Assembly: GCF_009755225.1 (NCBI RefSeq)
Contig: NZ_WQKZ01000002.1
Location: forward strand, 1 to 64,000
Source of the DNA: Hymenobacter ginkgonis
Lineage (GTDB): Bacteria; Bacteroidota; Bacteroidia; Cytophagales; Hymenobacteraceae
DNA length: 64,000 nucleotides
Reading direction: 5' to 3'
Of the stretch, positions 8,437-16,903 are shown piece after piece (position 1 is the first letter of the stretch; every line of letters begins with the position of its first letter). The position numbers were made by a program, and so were the translations under genes. The notes beneath the pieces were generated by a model. That model ran no database searches and was not told where the DNA came from. It saw nothing but the letters and a program-made list of their open reading frames with translations.

Positions 8437-10887
8437 TTAAAACGGCACTACCATTTTTAGTCCCACGTTGCGACCAGGATTGTAGATGCCCAAGCGGCCG
8501 TTGGGCGAGGCAGCATAGTACTCAAAATACTTTAGGCGGTTGAGGTGCGCCTGGTAGGAGGTATTCAGCACGTTATCAACTTGCACGAATAGCTGCACAG
8601 CCTCGCGGCCGGCTTTCGTGCGCAGCGTGCTCCCTACCCCCACCCCGAGCAGCAAGTAGCCAGCAGTGGCCGTTTCGGCGCCATCCACGGCGTAGAAGCG
8701 GTTTTGGCGAGCTGTGCCATCGAGGGTAAGGCGTAGGTAGCTGGCGGTGAGGCGGCTAGCAGGGCGGGCGGGTACGGTAAGGCGCAGCTCGGTGCGGGCC
8801 TGGGCGGGCGGCATCAGCGGCAGGTAGCGGGCGGCCTCCCCTACCCGCTCGCGCAAGGCGGGGTTATCGTTGAGGCCGATAACCAGCGCGACGCTGCTGC
8901 GCCAACTCAGCCAGGGCAGGGCGGCAGGGTGCACGTTTAGGCTGAGTTCGCCGCCGTAGAGGCGGGCGGCGGCCTGCTGGTACTGGTAGGTAGCGTTGCC
9001 AGGCACCACCTCTACGGGCTGGCCTTGCGCATCGAAAACCCGCGCCTGGTAAATGAAATTATCGACGTAGTTGTGAAAAACCTCGGCGCTGGCCTCCCAA
9101 CTAGCACTTTGCCAAAGCACGCCCACATCTTCTTGCAGCGAAAACTCGGGCTGAAACGCGCGGTTGCCCAAGTACACGATGTGCGCGCCGGGGTCGAGGC
9201 CATTCGAGCCGATTTCGGGGATATTGGGCGTGCGGTAGCCCCGCGCCACATTGGCCCGCAGCACCAGGTGCGCGCCCAGCGCATAGCTGCCGCCCAGGCT
9301 CGCCGACAGCCCTTGGTATGTGGTGCGGAAGCTCGGAAACGGCAGGCGTGCGCCCACAGCCCCTACCCCCCCCGCGCCGTCGAAGCCCGTGGCCAGGTTG
9401 GGCGCTACGTAAAAATCGTTCCAGCGCACCACGCGGGTATCGTAGCGCAGGCCGGCCGTCAGCTCCAGCTTGCCGAAGGTTTTTTTGGCCACCCCAAAGC
9501 CGCCAATATCGAACAGTTGGTAGCTCGGAATGGGGAAATCGGTGGCATTTACGTGTTTGTTTACCTGGTTCATGCCATTAACGCCGGTGGTCAGCTCCAG
9601 GCCGTGCCAGGGGGGTAGGAGGTAGCGCGCGTCGTAGGTGGCGGTGGTCAGGCGCAGGTCGAGGCCGGGCTGGGTAGGCGCGGTGGGGTGGTTGAACTCC
9701 TGGCGGTAGTTTTGCTGCACGCCCAGCAGCAGGCGCAGCTCGCCCTGGCCCAGCTTTACGCTGCCGTTGGCAAAAGCGCGGTAGTGCTGAATGTGCTGGC
9801 GCAAATCGCTCATGCCGTAGCTCCGCAGCTCACTTGCCGGCACCACCGGGCGGTTTTTAATATCGTCGTTATCAGCCTCCAGCACCTGGCACGTAAAAGC
9901 CCGGCTCAGCGAATCGCGGCTACCGTCGGGGATTTCCTGGTGGTTGTCGTAGGCCGTGAGCCAGAAGTGCACGCTGCCCCAGGCTCGCTGCACGCCTACC
10001 ATGCCCGTCAGCGTCAACTCGCGAAAACCGGTGTTATACACCAACCCATCCACGGCGTTGCGGTAGTCGTGGGCAAGCCGGTGGCTAGCGCGAAAGCTGG
10101 TTTGAAAGCCGTTTTTCTGGTAGTTCAACCCTACCGAACTGCCCAGCAAGCCATTAACCGACTGGTATTCGGCCAGCACCTCGCCGTGCAGTTCGCCGGC
10201 CGGACCGCTGGGCAAGGCCGGAATCAAGTTGACTACCCCGGCCACGGCGTCGGAGCCGTAGAGCAGGCTGGCGGGGCCCTTCACCACTTCTATACGCTCC
10301 ACGCCGTAGTTATCGACCTCAATGCCGTGTTCATCGCCCCACTGCTGGCCTTCCTGGCGCAGGCCGTTGTAGAGCGTTAATACTCGGTTATACCCGAGGC
10401 CCCGAATAAAAGGCTTGCTGATGTTGGGGCCCGTCGTGACGGCGCTCAGGCCCGGAATACCGCGCACGGCCGCGTCAATCACGTTGGTGCTAGCGCTAAG
10501 GCGGATTTCGCGCTGCCCCAGCGCCGCAATGGGCACCGGCGAGCGGCGAATTTCGGTGCTGCGCGACACGCCCGTGACCACGACTTCGCCGATGGTTTTG
10601 TCGGCGGCAGCCAGCTTTACCGTGAGCAGTTTATCGGTGGGTAGGGATACTCCCTGGCTGGCAGTGACATAGCCTACCGCACTGATTTCCAAGCGATGCA
10701 ACCCGGCCGGCAGGGTAGGCAAGGTGAACAGGCCCGCCTTGTCGGCAGTAGTGCCTTGGCGCAAGGCGGGCACGGCCACGCTGGCGTAGGGTACGGGCCG
10801 GCCCGTTAGGTCTTGCACCTGGCCTTGCAGCACTTGGGCACCGGCCAGAAATGGGGCGAGCAGTAGGCAGAGGAGAAATTGCTTCAT
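8437..10887 (-). CDS. TonB-dependent outer-membrane receptor, putative manganese receptor
   Basis: This 816-residue protein starts at the ATG at 10887, which gives a clean signal peptide (MKQFLLCLLLAPFLAGAQ). An ATG 57 bp upstream would prepend a non-signal sequence. Domains in order are a carboxypeptidase-regulatory-like domain (about 20-105), a TonB-box-like IGEVVVTGVSR, a plug (about 120-235, with VERIEVVKGPASLLYGSDAV) and a beta-barrel ending in F. The family imports metal complexes, siderophores, haem or B12. The gene lies 211 bp downstream of mntH on the same strand. It is preceded by a DtxR/MntR-like box and a near-match -7 element, the same layout as at mntH. I infer that its ligand is manganese or another divalent metal; this is not shown by the protein sequence. 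Confidence 0.9.
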   Translation of the reverse strand: MKQFLLCLLLAPFLAGAQVLQGQVQDLTGRPVPYASVAVPALRQGTTADKAGLFTLPTLPAGLHRLEISAVGYVTASQGVSLPTDKLLTVKLAAADKTIGEVVVTGVSRSTEIRRSPVPIAALGQREIRLSASTNVIDAAVRGIPGLSAVTTGPNISKPFIRGLGYNRVLTLYNGLRQEGQQWGDEHGIEVDNYGVERIEVVKGPASLLYGSDAVAGVVNLIPALPSGPAGELHGEVLAEYQSVNGLLGSSVGLNYQKNGFQTSFRASHRLAHDYRNAVDGLVYNTGFRELTLTGMVGVQRAWGSVHFWLTAYDNHQEIPDGSRDSLSRAFTCQVLEADNDDIKNRPVVPASELRSYGMSDLRQHIQHYRAFANGSVKLGQGELRLLLGVQQNYRQEFNHPTAPTQPGLDLRLTTATYDARYLLPPWHGLELTTGVNGMNQVNKHVNATDFPIPSYQLFDIGGFGVAKKTFGKLELTAGLRYDTRVVRWNDFYVAPNLATGFDGAGGVGAVGARLPFPSFRTTYQGLSASLGGSYALGAHLVLRANVARGYRTPNIPEIGSNGLDPGAHIVYLGNRAFQPEFSLQEDVGVLWQSASWEASAEVFHNYVDNFIYQARVFDAQGQPVEVVPGNATYQYQQAAARLYGGELSLNVHPAALPWLSWRSSVALVIGLNDNPALRERVGEAARYLPLMPPAQARTELRLTVPARPASRLTASYLRLTLDGTARQNRFYAVDGAETATAGYLLLGVGVGSTLRTKAGREAVQLFVQVDNVLNTSYQAHLNRLKYFEYYAASPNGRLGIYNPGRNVGLKMVVPF

Positions 10888-10966
10888 ATAACCGAGGGAA
10901 AATGGGATAATCCAGCAAGTTTCTACAGGCCAAGGCGTGGCCAAGAGCTAGCTTTTCAGCCGCTTA

Positions 10967-11000
10967 AAAAAGTAAACTCGTTTAGATTGGGCTAACTAGC
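10967..11000 (-). promoter_or_regulatory. DtxR/MntR-like operator and -7 element of the receptor gene
   Basis: Bases 10982-11000 read GCTAGTTAGCCCAATCTAA on the minus strand. This agrees at 13 of 19 positions with the DtxR/IdeR consensus TTAGGTTAGCCTAACCTAA as I remember it. Seven bases downstream is TACTTTTT (10974-10967), one mismatch from TAnnTTTG. The receptor start lies about 80 bp further on. Confidence 0.5.
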
Positions 11001-11098
11001 TAGCGCAGTTTTCGGGCGGTTGCCCAAGCGTAGCACGGCCGCTGCGGGTCCGTGCGGGGGTCGTTCATACACGCAGATTTGCAGCGCCCGCGTTAGCC

Positions 11099-12427
11099 TC
11101 AGGCGCCCGTTAGCGTTTGCCAGAGCAGGAAGATGTTCAGCGCCATAATGAGCCCGGCCACCGCCCAGGCCGTGATGCGCAGCCAAGGTTTATTGACGAA
11201 CACGCCCATTTTTTGCTTATCGTTGGTGAACAGCACCAGCGGCACTACCGCAAACGATAATTGCAAGGACAAAACTACTTGACTAAAAACCAGCAGCTTA
11301 CCCGTGCCTTCTTCACCGTAAAGAATAGCTACTACCAGCGCTGGCACCACAGCCACAAGCCGCGTGATAAGCCGCCGCACCCAGGGCTTCAGGTGCAGGT
11401 TCAGGAAGCCCTCCATCACAATTTGGCCGGCTAGGGTGCCCGTTAGCGTCGAGCTTTGGCCCGAGGCCAGTAGCGCAATGGCAAATAGAACGCTGGCCGC
11501 GCTGGCCCCGAGTACCGGCGTCAGCAGGCTATGGGCGTCCGAAATATCGGCCACGTCTTCGTGGCCCTTGCCGTGGAAAGCCGCCGCCGCCGTGACGAGG
11601 ATGGCTGCGTTCACAAAAAACGCCAAAAACAGCGCCACCGTAGAGTCGATGGTCGCAAACTTGATGGCCGAGCGCCGACCGGCTTCGGTGGGCTCAATCT
11701 GGCGCACCTGCACGATGCTGCTGTGCAAGTACAAGTTGTGGGGCATCACGGTGGCGCCCAGGATGCCAATGGCTACGTAGAGCATGCCAGGGTTAGTCAC
11801 TACTTCGAGGCGCGGCACCAGGCCGGCGGCAATGCCCAGCCAATTGGGATGCGAGGCGATAATCTCGTACAGAAAGCAGACAAAGATGAGGAATATAAGC
11901 CCGGCTATTAGGCTCTCAATCATCTTAAAACCTTTATTTTGCAATAAAAGTACGAGCAGCACGTCGAGCGTGGTGAAGGCTACGCCCCAAGGCAGGGGTA
12001 GGCCGAAGAGCAGATTCAGGGCAATGGCCGAGCCAATGACTTCGGCCAAGTCGCAGGCGGCGATGGCGACTTCGCAGAGCACCCAGAGGCTGATGGCCAC
12101 GGGTTTAGAATAGTTATCGCGACAGGCCTGGGCCAGGTCGCGGCCTGTGACGATACCCAGCTTGGCGGCCAAGTGCTGCAAGAGCATGGCAAACAAGTTG
12201 GACAGTAATACCACGCTCAGCAGCGTATAGCCGAAGCGCGCGCCACCGGCTAGGTCGGTGGCCCAGTTGCCGGGGTCCATGTAGCCCACGGCTACCAGCA
12301 GGCCCGGCCCCCAGTATGCCCGAAACCGCTGCCAAAACGTGGCGCCCGGCCCCGGCACCGGAATACTGGCGTGCACCTCGCTCAGCGAAGTGCCGCTGCG
12401 CGCGTGGCGCCAACCCGGCTCAGCCAT
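11099..12427 (-). CDS. mntH: Nramp-family divalent metal (Mn2+) transporter MntH
   Basis: This 442-residue, multi-helix inner-membrane protein has both Nramp metal-site motifs: DPGN in the first helix (residues 51-54, in GYMDPGNWATDLAGG) and MPHN in the sixth (about 228-231, in GATVMPHNLYLHSS). The Asp, Asn and Met side chains bind the ion. Nramp proteins import Mn2+ or Fe2+ with protons. I chose ATG 12427. A TTG at 12499 would lie inside the proposed -7 element, upstream of the transcription start. The gene is divergent from a CDF exporter and precedes a TonB-dependent receptor on its own strand, which suggests a metal-homeostasis unit. Confidence 0.95.
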   Translation of the reverse strand: MAEPGWRHARSGTSLSEVHASIPVPGPGATFWQRFRAYWGPGLLVAVGYMDPGNWATDLAGGARFGYTLLSVVLLSNLFAMLLQHLAAKLGIVTGRDLAQACRDNYSKPVAISLWVLCEVAIAACDLAEVIGSAIALNLLFGLPLPWGVAFTTLDVLLVLLLQNKGFKMIESLIAGLIFLIFVCFLYEIIASHPNWLGIAAGLVPRLEVVTNPGMLYVAIGILGATVMPHNLYLHSSIVQVRQIEPTEAGRRSAIKFATIDSTVALFLAFFVNAAILVTAAAAFHGKGHEDVADISDAHSLLTPVLGASAASVLFAIALLASGQSSTLTGTLAGQIVMEGFLNLHLKPWVRRLITRLVAVVPALVVAILYGEEGTGKLLVFSQVVLSLQLSFAVVPLVLFTNDKQKMGVFVNKPWLRITAWAVAGLIMALNIFLLWQTLTGA

Positions 12428-12496
12428 GTCGGGCGCAGTAATTGATTCGATAGGAGCGGTAGACTTTACTAACACGTAACTAGCAGTTGATTGAAA

Positions 12497-12549
12497 CAAA
12501 GTTAAGCTAATTTTTAGGCTAACCTAAATATTTTTTTAAACTACCCTAA
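12497..12549 (-). promoter_or_regulatory. mntH promoter with tandem DtxR/MntR-like boxes
   Basis: A perfect -7 element TAACTTTG lies at 12504-12497 on the minus strand. Nine bases upstream, 12514-12527 reads TTAGGCTAACCTAA, identical to 14 consecutive bases of the DtxR/IdeR box. It sits inside the palindrome TTTAGG-CTAA-CCTAAA. A weaker second box (12531-12549, 13 of 19 matches) abuts it. A repressor bound here would block the promoter. No dtxR or mntR gene is in the window. Confidence 0.65.
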
Positions 12550-12721
12550 ATACTGTTTTAGCAAGAAAAAAGTTGCGCGGGCTCAACGGTAAAATACTCC
12601 TACCCCTCCCCTATTTGGGTAGGCGCAACCCTGCCGGGCGCAACGGTGTTGAGCCAGTAGCAGGGCAGGCTGGGTGTTTCGTGCCGACCTTTGCCCTCGC
12701 CTTCATCCCCGGCTTTTTTCT

Positions 12722-13717
12722 ATGTCTGCCTCCCCCGGCCTCAAGCGCCGCCTGGGTCTGCTCTCACTCGTTGTGAGTGTAGCCTTGGTGCTTACCAAGT
12801 TTTACGCCTACCGCCTCACCCATTCGCAAGTGGTGCTGACGGATGCCTTGGAAAGCATTATCAACGTGTTTACCAGCGGATTTGCACTGTATAGCCTCTA
12901 CCTAGCCGACCTACCCAAGGACGAAAACCATCCCTACGGCCACGGCAAAATTGAGTACCTCTCGGTGGGGTTTGAGGGCGCGCTTATTTTTATTGCGGGC
13001 GCCTTTATTCTCTACAGCGCTTCGCTGAGCTTCTTGCACCCGCATCCCGTGGCGCAGCCCGACTGGGGCGTGGCGCTGCTGGCGAGCACGGCGCTGGTCA
13101 ACTTCGGCCTCGGGTTGTGGCTGGTGCGGGCTGGGCGGCGCGTGCAGTCGGTGGCGTTGGTCGGCGATGGGCAGCACCTCTACATTGATGCGCTCACGAG
13201 TATTGTATCGTCGGGCGCGCTGCTGCTGGTGTATTTCACCGACGTGCTGCGCTTCGATGCGGGCGCGGCACTGCTGCTGGGCGGCTTCATTTTATACAAC
13301 GGCTACCGCATGCTGCGCAGCGCCGTGGGCGGCCTAATGGACGAAACAGATTCCTCCACCGTAGCCGAAATTATTGCCGAATTGCAGCGCCTGCGCCGCC
13401 CAGCCTGGATAGATGTGCACAACCTACGCGTGCAGCGCTACGGGGCCAACCTGCACATCGACTGCCACATGCAGATGCCCTATTACTTCTCGCTCGAGCG
13501 CATCCACACCGAGTTGCACGAGATTGAGGAGTTGATTCGGGCCCGCTTTGCGGCAGTGGAAGTCGAGATGTTTGTGCACGCCGACCCGTGTTCGTTTGCG
13601 GCTTGCTCGCTGTGCCACATGCCCGACTGCCCAGTGCGCCACCATGCTTTCCAGCACGAAGTAGTGTGGGATTTGCACAACGCCATGCGCGACGAGCGCC
13701 ACCACCTAGCCAAATAG
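12722..13717 (+). CDS. Cation diffusion facilitator (CDF) family metal exporter
   Basis: This 331-residue protein has about six transmembrane helices and a cytoplasmic C-terminal domain. Visible CDF motifs are VVLTDALESIINV in helix 2 (Asp41), HPYGHGKIEYL (70-80) and HLYID in helix 5 (His152, Asp156). CDF proteins export Zn2+, Mn2+, Fe2+ or similar ions in exchange for protons. The residue four before Asp41 is Val, not the usual His/Asp/Asn partner. The tail is rich in Cys and His (PCSFAACSLCHMPDCPVRHH), an unusual possible metal-binding site. It is divergent from mntH, suggesting opposed import and export. ATG 12722 is preferred over an upstream GTG that would add a non-conserved leader. Confidence 0.9.
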   Translation: MSASPGLKRRLGLLSLVVSVALVLTKFYAYRLTHSQVVLTDALESIINVFTSGFALYSLYLADLPKDENHPYGHGKIEYLSVGFEGALIFIAGAFILYSASLSFLHPHPVAQPDWGVALLASTALVNFGLGLWLVRAGRRVQSVALVGDGQHLYIDALTSIVSSGALLLVYFTDVLRFDAGAALLLGGFILYNGYRMLRSAVGGLMDETDSSTVAEIIAELQRLRRPAWIDVHNLRVQRYGANLHIDCHMQMPYYFSLERIHTELHEIEELIRARFAAVEVEMFVHADPCSFAACSLCHMPDCPVRHHAFQHEVVWDLHNAMRDERHHLAK

Positions 13718-13760
13718 CAAGGAGCAGTGAGCAGTGAGTAAAGGACCGTTCCCTGTTCTA

Positions 13761-14369
13761 TTATTTCGCCGGGCTGGTCCATTTGCTATCTGTCACGCGG
13801 AAACGCCAGGGTAGGGCCACGGCTTCGGTACCGGCGTACTCAAGGCCCACGCGCGAGCTGGCCGTAATATTTTCATTTTCAACAACCTCCCCAGCATCTT
13901 CTAGCCAAATGCGAGGGCCCGTGAGCAGCTCGCCATTGAAGGTCGGCGCTAGGCCCAGCGCTTGGCTCAGCACGCCGGGGCCGGCGGTGAGGTTACGGGC
14001 TAGCTTGGTTAACCCACGGCGGCGCAGCATTATTTCTACTCCTTCGAGCGGCTCAATGGCCCGGATAAGCACCGCGTCGGGGTGCTCAGCATCGTTCACG
14101 GTGAGGTTGAAAAGCGTGTGCACCCGGTACACGGTGTAGAGGTAGGCGTGGCCGCCGGGCTGGTACAGGGCCTGCGCCTGGCGCTTTTTGCGCTGCAAGT
14201 GCAGCGTAATAGAAGGGTCGCCCTCGTGCCGATAAGCCTCGGTTTCGACGATGCGGCCGGTCGTTAGCTCGCCTTCAATGCGGGTGCAGACGTGCTTGCC
14301 AAGCAGCTCGCGGGCGATGGCAAGCACATCGGGGCGCTGGTAGAATTCGAGGGGTAGGAGCACGGGCAA
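13761..14369 (-). CDS. mpg: 3-methyladenine DNA glycosylase (Mpg/AAG family)
   Basis: This 202-residue protein matches the AAG fold. It has the N-terminal RELLGKHVCTRIEGELTTGRIVETEAYRHEGDP with the ETEAY motif (about 43-47), GGHAYLYTVYRVHTLFNLTV in the centre, and LIRAIEPLEG followed by GPGVLSQALG. The enzyme removes alkylated purines from DNA in base-excision repair and acts in the cytoplasm. It has a TTG start at 14369 with a second possible start (GTG) six bases on; no ATG is nearby. It is convergent with the CDF gene (43 bp apart) and divergent from the cobalamin riboswitch promoter. Confidence 0.92.
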   Translation of the reverse strand: MPVLLPLEFYQRPDVLAIARELLGKHVCTRIEGELTTGRIVETEAYRHEGDPSITLHLQRKKRQAQALYQPGGHAYLYTVYRVHTLFNLTVNDAEHPDAVLIRAIEPLEGVEIMLRRRGLTKLARNLTAGPGVLSQALGLAPTFNGELLTGPRIWLEDAGEVVENENITASSRVGLEYAGTEAVALPWRFRVTDSKWTSPAK

Positions 14370-14415
14370 TACGCAACTGTGAATGCGGGCGCAACGGCAG
14401 ATGCTGGTTAATAGT

Positions 14416-14423
14416 TACCTTTG
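14416..14423 (+). promoter_or_regulatory. Bacteroidota -7 element (TACCTTTG) of the B12 operon
   Basis: TACCTTTG matches TAnnTTTG exactly and lies a few bases before the conserved start of the cobalamin riboswitch. Confidence 0.6.
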
Positions 14424-14429
14424 CCCCCG

Positions 14430-14640
14430 CCACGGTGACCAACCTCCTACCCACGGAGCGCGGTTGAAAAGGGAATCCGGTTCAAAGCCGGAGCTGTCCC
14501 CGCAACTGTACGCGCTACATCGGGGTGGGCACCCCACGCCACTGCCAGCGGCGGCTATCAGCTTGATAGCCAATGCAGCGGGAAGGCCGCCCACCCGGCA
14601 GCGCAAGCCAGGAGACCTGCCAGGGCACTTACTAGGTTCA
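14430..14640 (+). promoter_or_regulatory. Cobalamin riboswitch
   Basis: The conserved blocks appear in the right order: GGTGACC near 14435, AAAAGGGAATCCGGTTCAAA at about 14467, GCTGTCCCCGCAACTGTA at 14493, GCCACTG at about 14538, GGGAAGGC at 14580, and the B12 box AGCCAGGAGACCTGCC at 14606-14621. The element binds adenosylcobalamin or a related cobalamin and shuts off the downstream gene when B12 is plentiful. It precedes the BtuB-like receptor by about 165 bp. A short reading frame crossing it is not coding. Confidence 0.97.
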
Positions 14641-14805
14641 GCGCTCGCGGAGGACGAGCGGAGAATGAAAGCGCCTACCCCCTACGGCCCGCTTAAGGCC
14701 AACGGAGGGTAATTGCTCTCGGCCTCAGCCTCGCGGTGGTTAGCAGCTTCGGCGACTAATCTATTGCCGGGTTTTGGACTGAATTTTCGCTTGAAAATTT
14801 AGTTC

Positions 14806-16845
14806 GTGTTGATTTTTAATTATTTACAAACAAGTTTTGGTAGCCTCACCCGCTGGTGGGCAAGCTGTGCCCTGGCGAGTGGCCTCTTGGTAGCCAGCGC
14901 TTTGCCTACGCAGGGGCAAACCAGCCCTACCCCCCTGCCCGGCCGCGACACCCTAACTACCCGCGCCCACCGGCTACCCGAGGCGCAGGTGCGCGCCGTG
15001 CGGCCCGAGCGCTTTGCCGTGGGCAGCCGCCGCCTAGAAGTAGACTCGGCCGTGCTGGCGCAGTACCGCGGCGGCACCGCCACCGATGTCCTCGGGAGCC
15101 GGCTGGGGCTATACATCAAGAACTACGGGCCGGGGCAGTTGGCCACTATTTCGTTGCGCGGTACGTCGTCGCAGCACACGGCTGTGCTCTGGAATGGGCT
15201 AAATATCATGCTGCCCACGCTGGGCCAAAACGACTTATCGCTCCTACCTATCAGCGGGAACACACAGCTTTCAGTACAGCCCGGCCCGGCCGCGGCGCTC
15301 TATGGCAGCGGCGCCGTGGGCGGGGCCATTGTGCTGCGCACCGAGCCCGATTGGCGGCCCGGCCTGCGCGGCAGCGTGCAAGCCGATGCTGGCAGCTTCG
15401 GCTTGCGCGGCGGCAATGTAGAAGCTCGTGCGGCTACCCCCACGCTGGCCGTGCGCGTGGCCGCTAGCTACCGCGAAGCCCAAAATAATTATCCGTACCT
15501 GGTGCGCGAGCCCACTGGCCTGGCGCGCTACACCATGCAAAATGCGGCCCTGCGCCACCAGTGGAGCTTCAGCCCCGACCTGGCGTGGCGCGTAGGCACG
15601 GCCGGCGAACTTACGGCCTCGGTGTGGCTGACCGATACCGACCGCGAAATTCAGCAGGGCACCAGCGTGGCCGGCTCTAACGCCCGCGAGGTCGACCAGA
15701 GCCGCCGCTTGGTGCTGGGCTACCGGCGCGCCACCAGCCACGGCGGGCAGTGGTCGGTGCGCGGCGCATGGTTTGAAGACATTATCAATTACTCCGACCA
15801 GGGTGCCATCAGCAACTCGCGGGTGCGCACCACCCAAAGCCAAGCCGACTACACGGCCCCACTGGGCCAACGCGCCAGCCTGCGCTTGGGCGTAGAAGCC
15901 CAGCACTTTGGTGCTGTGGTCGATGGTTACGGCGACGAGCCAATCACCGAAAACCGGGCCGCTGCCTTCGCCCTGCTGCGCTACGACCCGCGCCCTACCC
16001 TTCGCCTATCGGCCAACCTGCGCCAGGCGGCGCTGCCGGCCGGCCTAGCGCCCCTTACGCCCACGGTGGGCCTGGAGTGGGATTTTTACCAGCCTATTGC
16101 AACGGCTGCCGACTCCCTACCCCCCGCCGCGCGGCCGGGCCTCACACTTAAGGCCAGCGCGGCGCGCACCTACCGCGCCCCTACCCTAAACGAGCGCTAC
16201 TGGCGCCCCGGCGGCAACCCCGACTTGCTGGCCGAAGCGGGCGGCGGCTACGAGGTAGGCGTGCGCCACCGCTTGGGCACGGCCGCGCACCTGGCCCTCG
16301 AAACGGAGCTAACTACCTTTTACCAGTTGGTAGACAACTGGGTACAGTGGTTGCCTCTAGGCGCGGGCGGCACCTACACACCGCGCAATTTGCGCCAGGT
16401 GTGTAGCCAGGGCCTCGAAGCCAGCTCGGTCCTGCGCCTGCGCCAGGGCCGCTACCGCGCGGCAGTGCGGGCCAGCTACAGCCTCACCCAAACCGAAAAA
16501 ACGCAGGGCGTAGCCGCCGATACCGACCCCGTGGGCGTGCAGCTGGCCTACGTGCCGCTACACCGCGCCAGCCTCAGCACCGACCACGCGTGGCGCGGCT
16601 GGCTGGCCAGCGCGGCGTTCACCTTCAGCAGCTTCGCTTACACCGATGCATCGGCCAGCAGCTTTTTGCCGGCTGTGGGGTTGCTGGGGGCCACGCTGGG
16701 CCGCACCGTGCCCCTACCCCATCGCACCGGCCTCACGCTGTTTGTGCAAAGCACTAACCTGCTCAACCGCACTTACGACAGCTACCCGGCCCGGCCCGCG
16801 CCGCCGCGCGCGTTCAGCGTCAGCCTGCGCTTCGATTATCATTGA
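14806..16845 (+). CDS. btuB: TonB-dependent vitamin B12 receptor (BtuB-like)
   Basis: This 679-residue protein has a signal peptide (about 1-38, ending PTQGQ). A plug follows (about 60-190, with SLRGTSSQHTAVLWNGLNI and VQPGPAAALYGSGAVGGAIV), then a beta-barrel ending in a region with FVQSTNLLNRTYDSYPARP. There is no carboxypeptidase-like N-domain, as in BtuB-type rather than SusC-type receptors. The cobalamin riboswitch directly upstream makes B12 the most likely ligand. A YncE-like lipoprotein follows 58 bp downstream. The start is GTG at 14806; a TTG at the next codon is possible. Confidence 0.93.
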   Translation: MLIFNYLQTSFGSLTRWWASCALASGLLVASALPTQGQTSPTPLPGRDTLTTRAHRLPEAQVRAVRPERFAVGSRRLEVDSAVLAQYRGGTATDVLGSRLGLYIKNYGPGQLATISLRGTSSQHTAVLWNGLNIMLPTLGQNDLSLLPISGNTQLSVQPGPAAALYGSGAVGGAIVLRTEPDWRPGLRGSVQADAGSFGLRGGNVEARAATPTLAVRVAASYREAQNNYPYLVREPTGLARYTMQNAALRHQWSFSPDLAWRVGTAGELTASVWLTDTDREIQQGTSVAGSNAREVDQSRRLVLGYRRATSHGGQWSVRGAWFEDIINYSDQGAISNSRVRTTQSQADYTAPLGQRASLRLGVEAQHFGAVVDGYGDEPITENRAAAFALLRYDPRPTLRLSANLRQAALPAGLAPLTPTVGLEWDFYQPIATAADSLPPAARPGLTLKASAARTYRAPTLNERYWRPGGNPDLLAEAGGGYEVGVRHRLGTAAHLALETELTTFYQLVDNWVQWLPLGAGGTYTPRNLRQVCSQGLEASSVLRLRQGRYRAAVRASYSLTQTEKTQGVAADTDPVGVQLAYVPLHRASLSTDHAWRGWLASAAFTFSSFAYTDASASSFLPAVGLLGATLGRTVPLPHRTGLTLFVQSTNLLNRTYDSYPARPAPPRAFSVSLRFDYH

Positions 16846-16903
16846 TTTTGACCCTTTTACAATTTCCTTTTTAGCTGATTGAACTCGGCACTTTTCTTTC
16901 CCT

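Noticed and set aside
9688..10380. Open frame of 230 codons opposite the TonB-dependent receptor
   Set aside because: Antisense shadow; the opposite strand encodes a complete, recognisable receptor.
12427..12499. Longer MntH start at TTG 12499
   Set aside because: It lies within the proposed -7 element, so it would not be on the transcript; ATG 12427 gives a normal N-terminus.
14383..14712. Open frame of 109 codons between mpg and btuB
   Set aside because: It coincides with the cobalamin riboswitch, whose conserved blocks explain the sequence.
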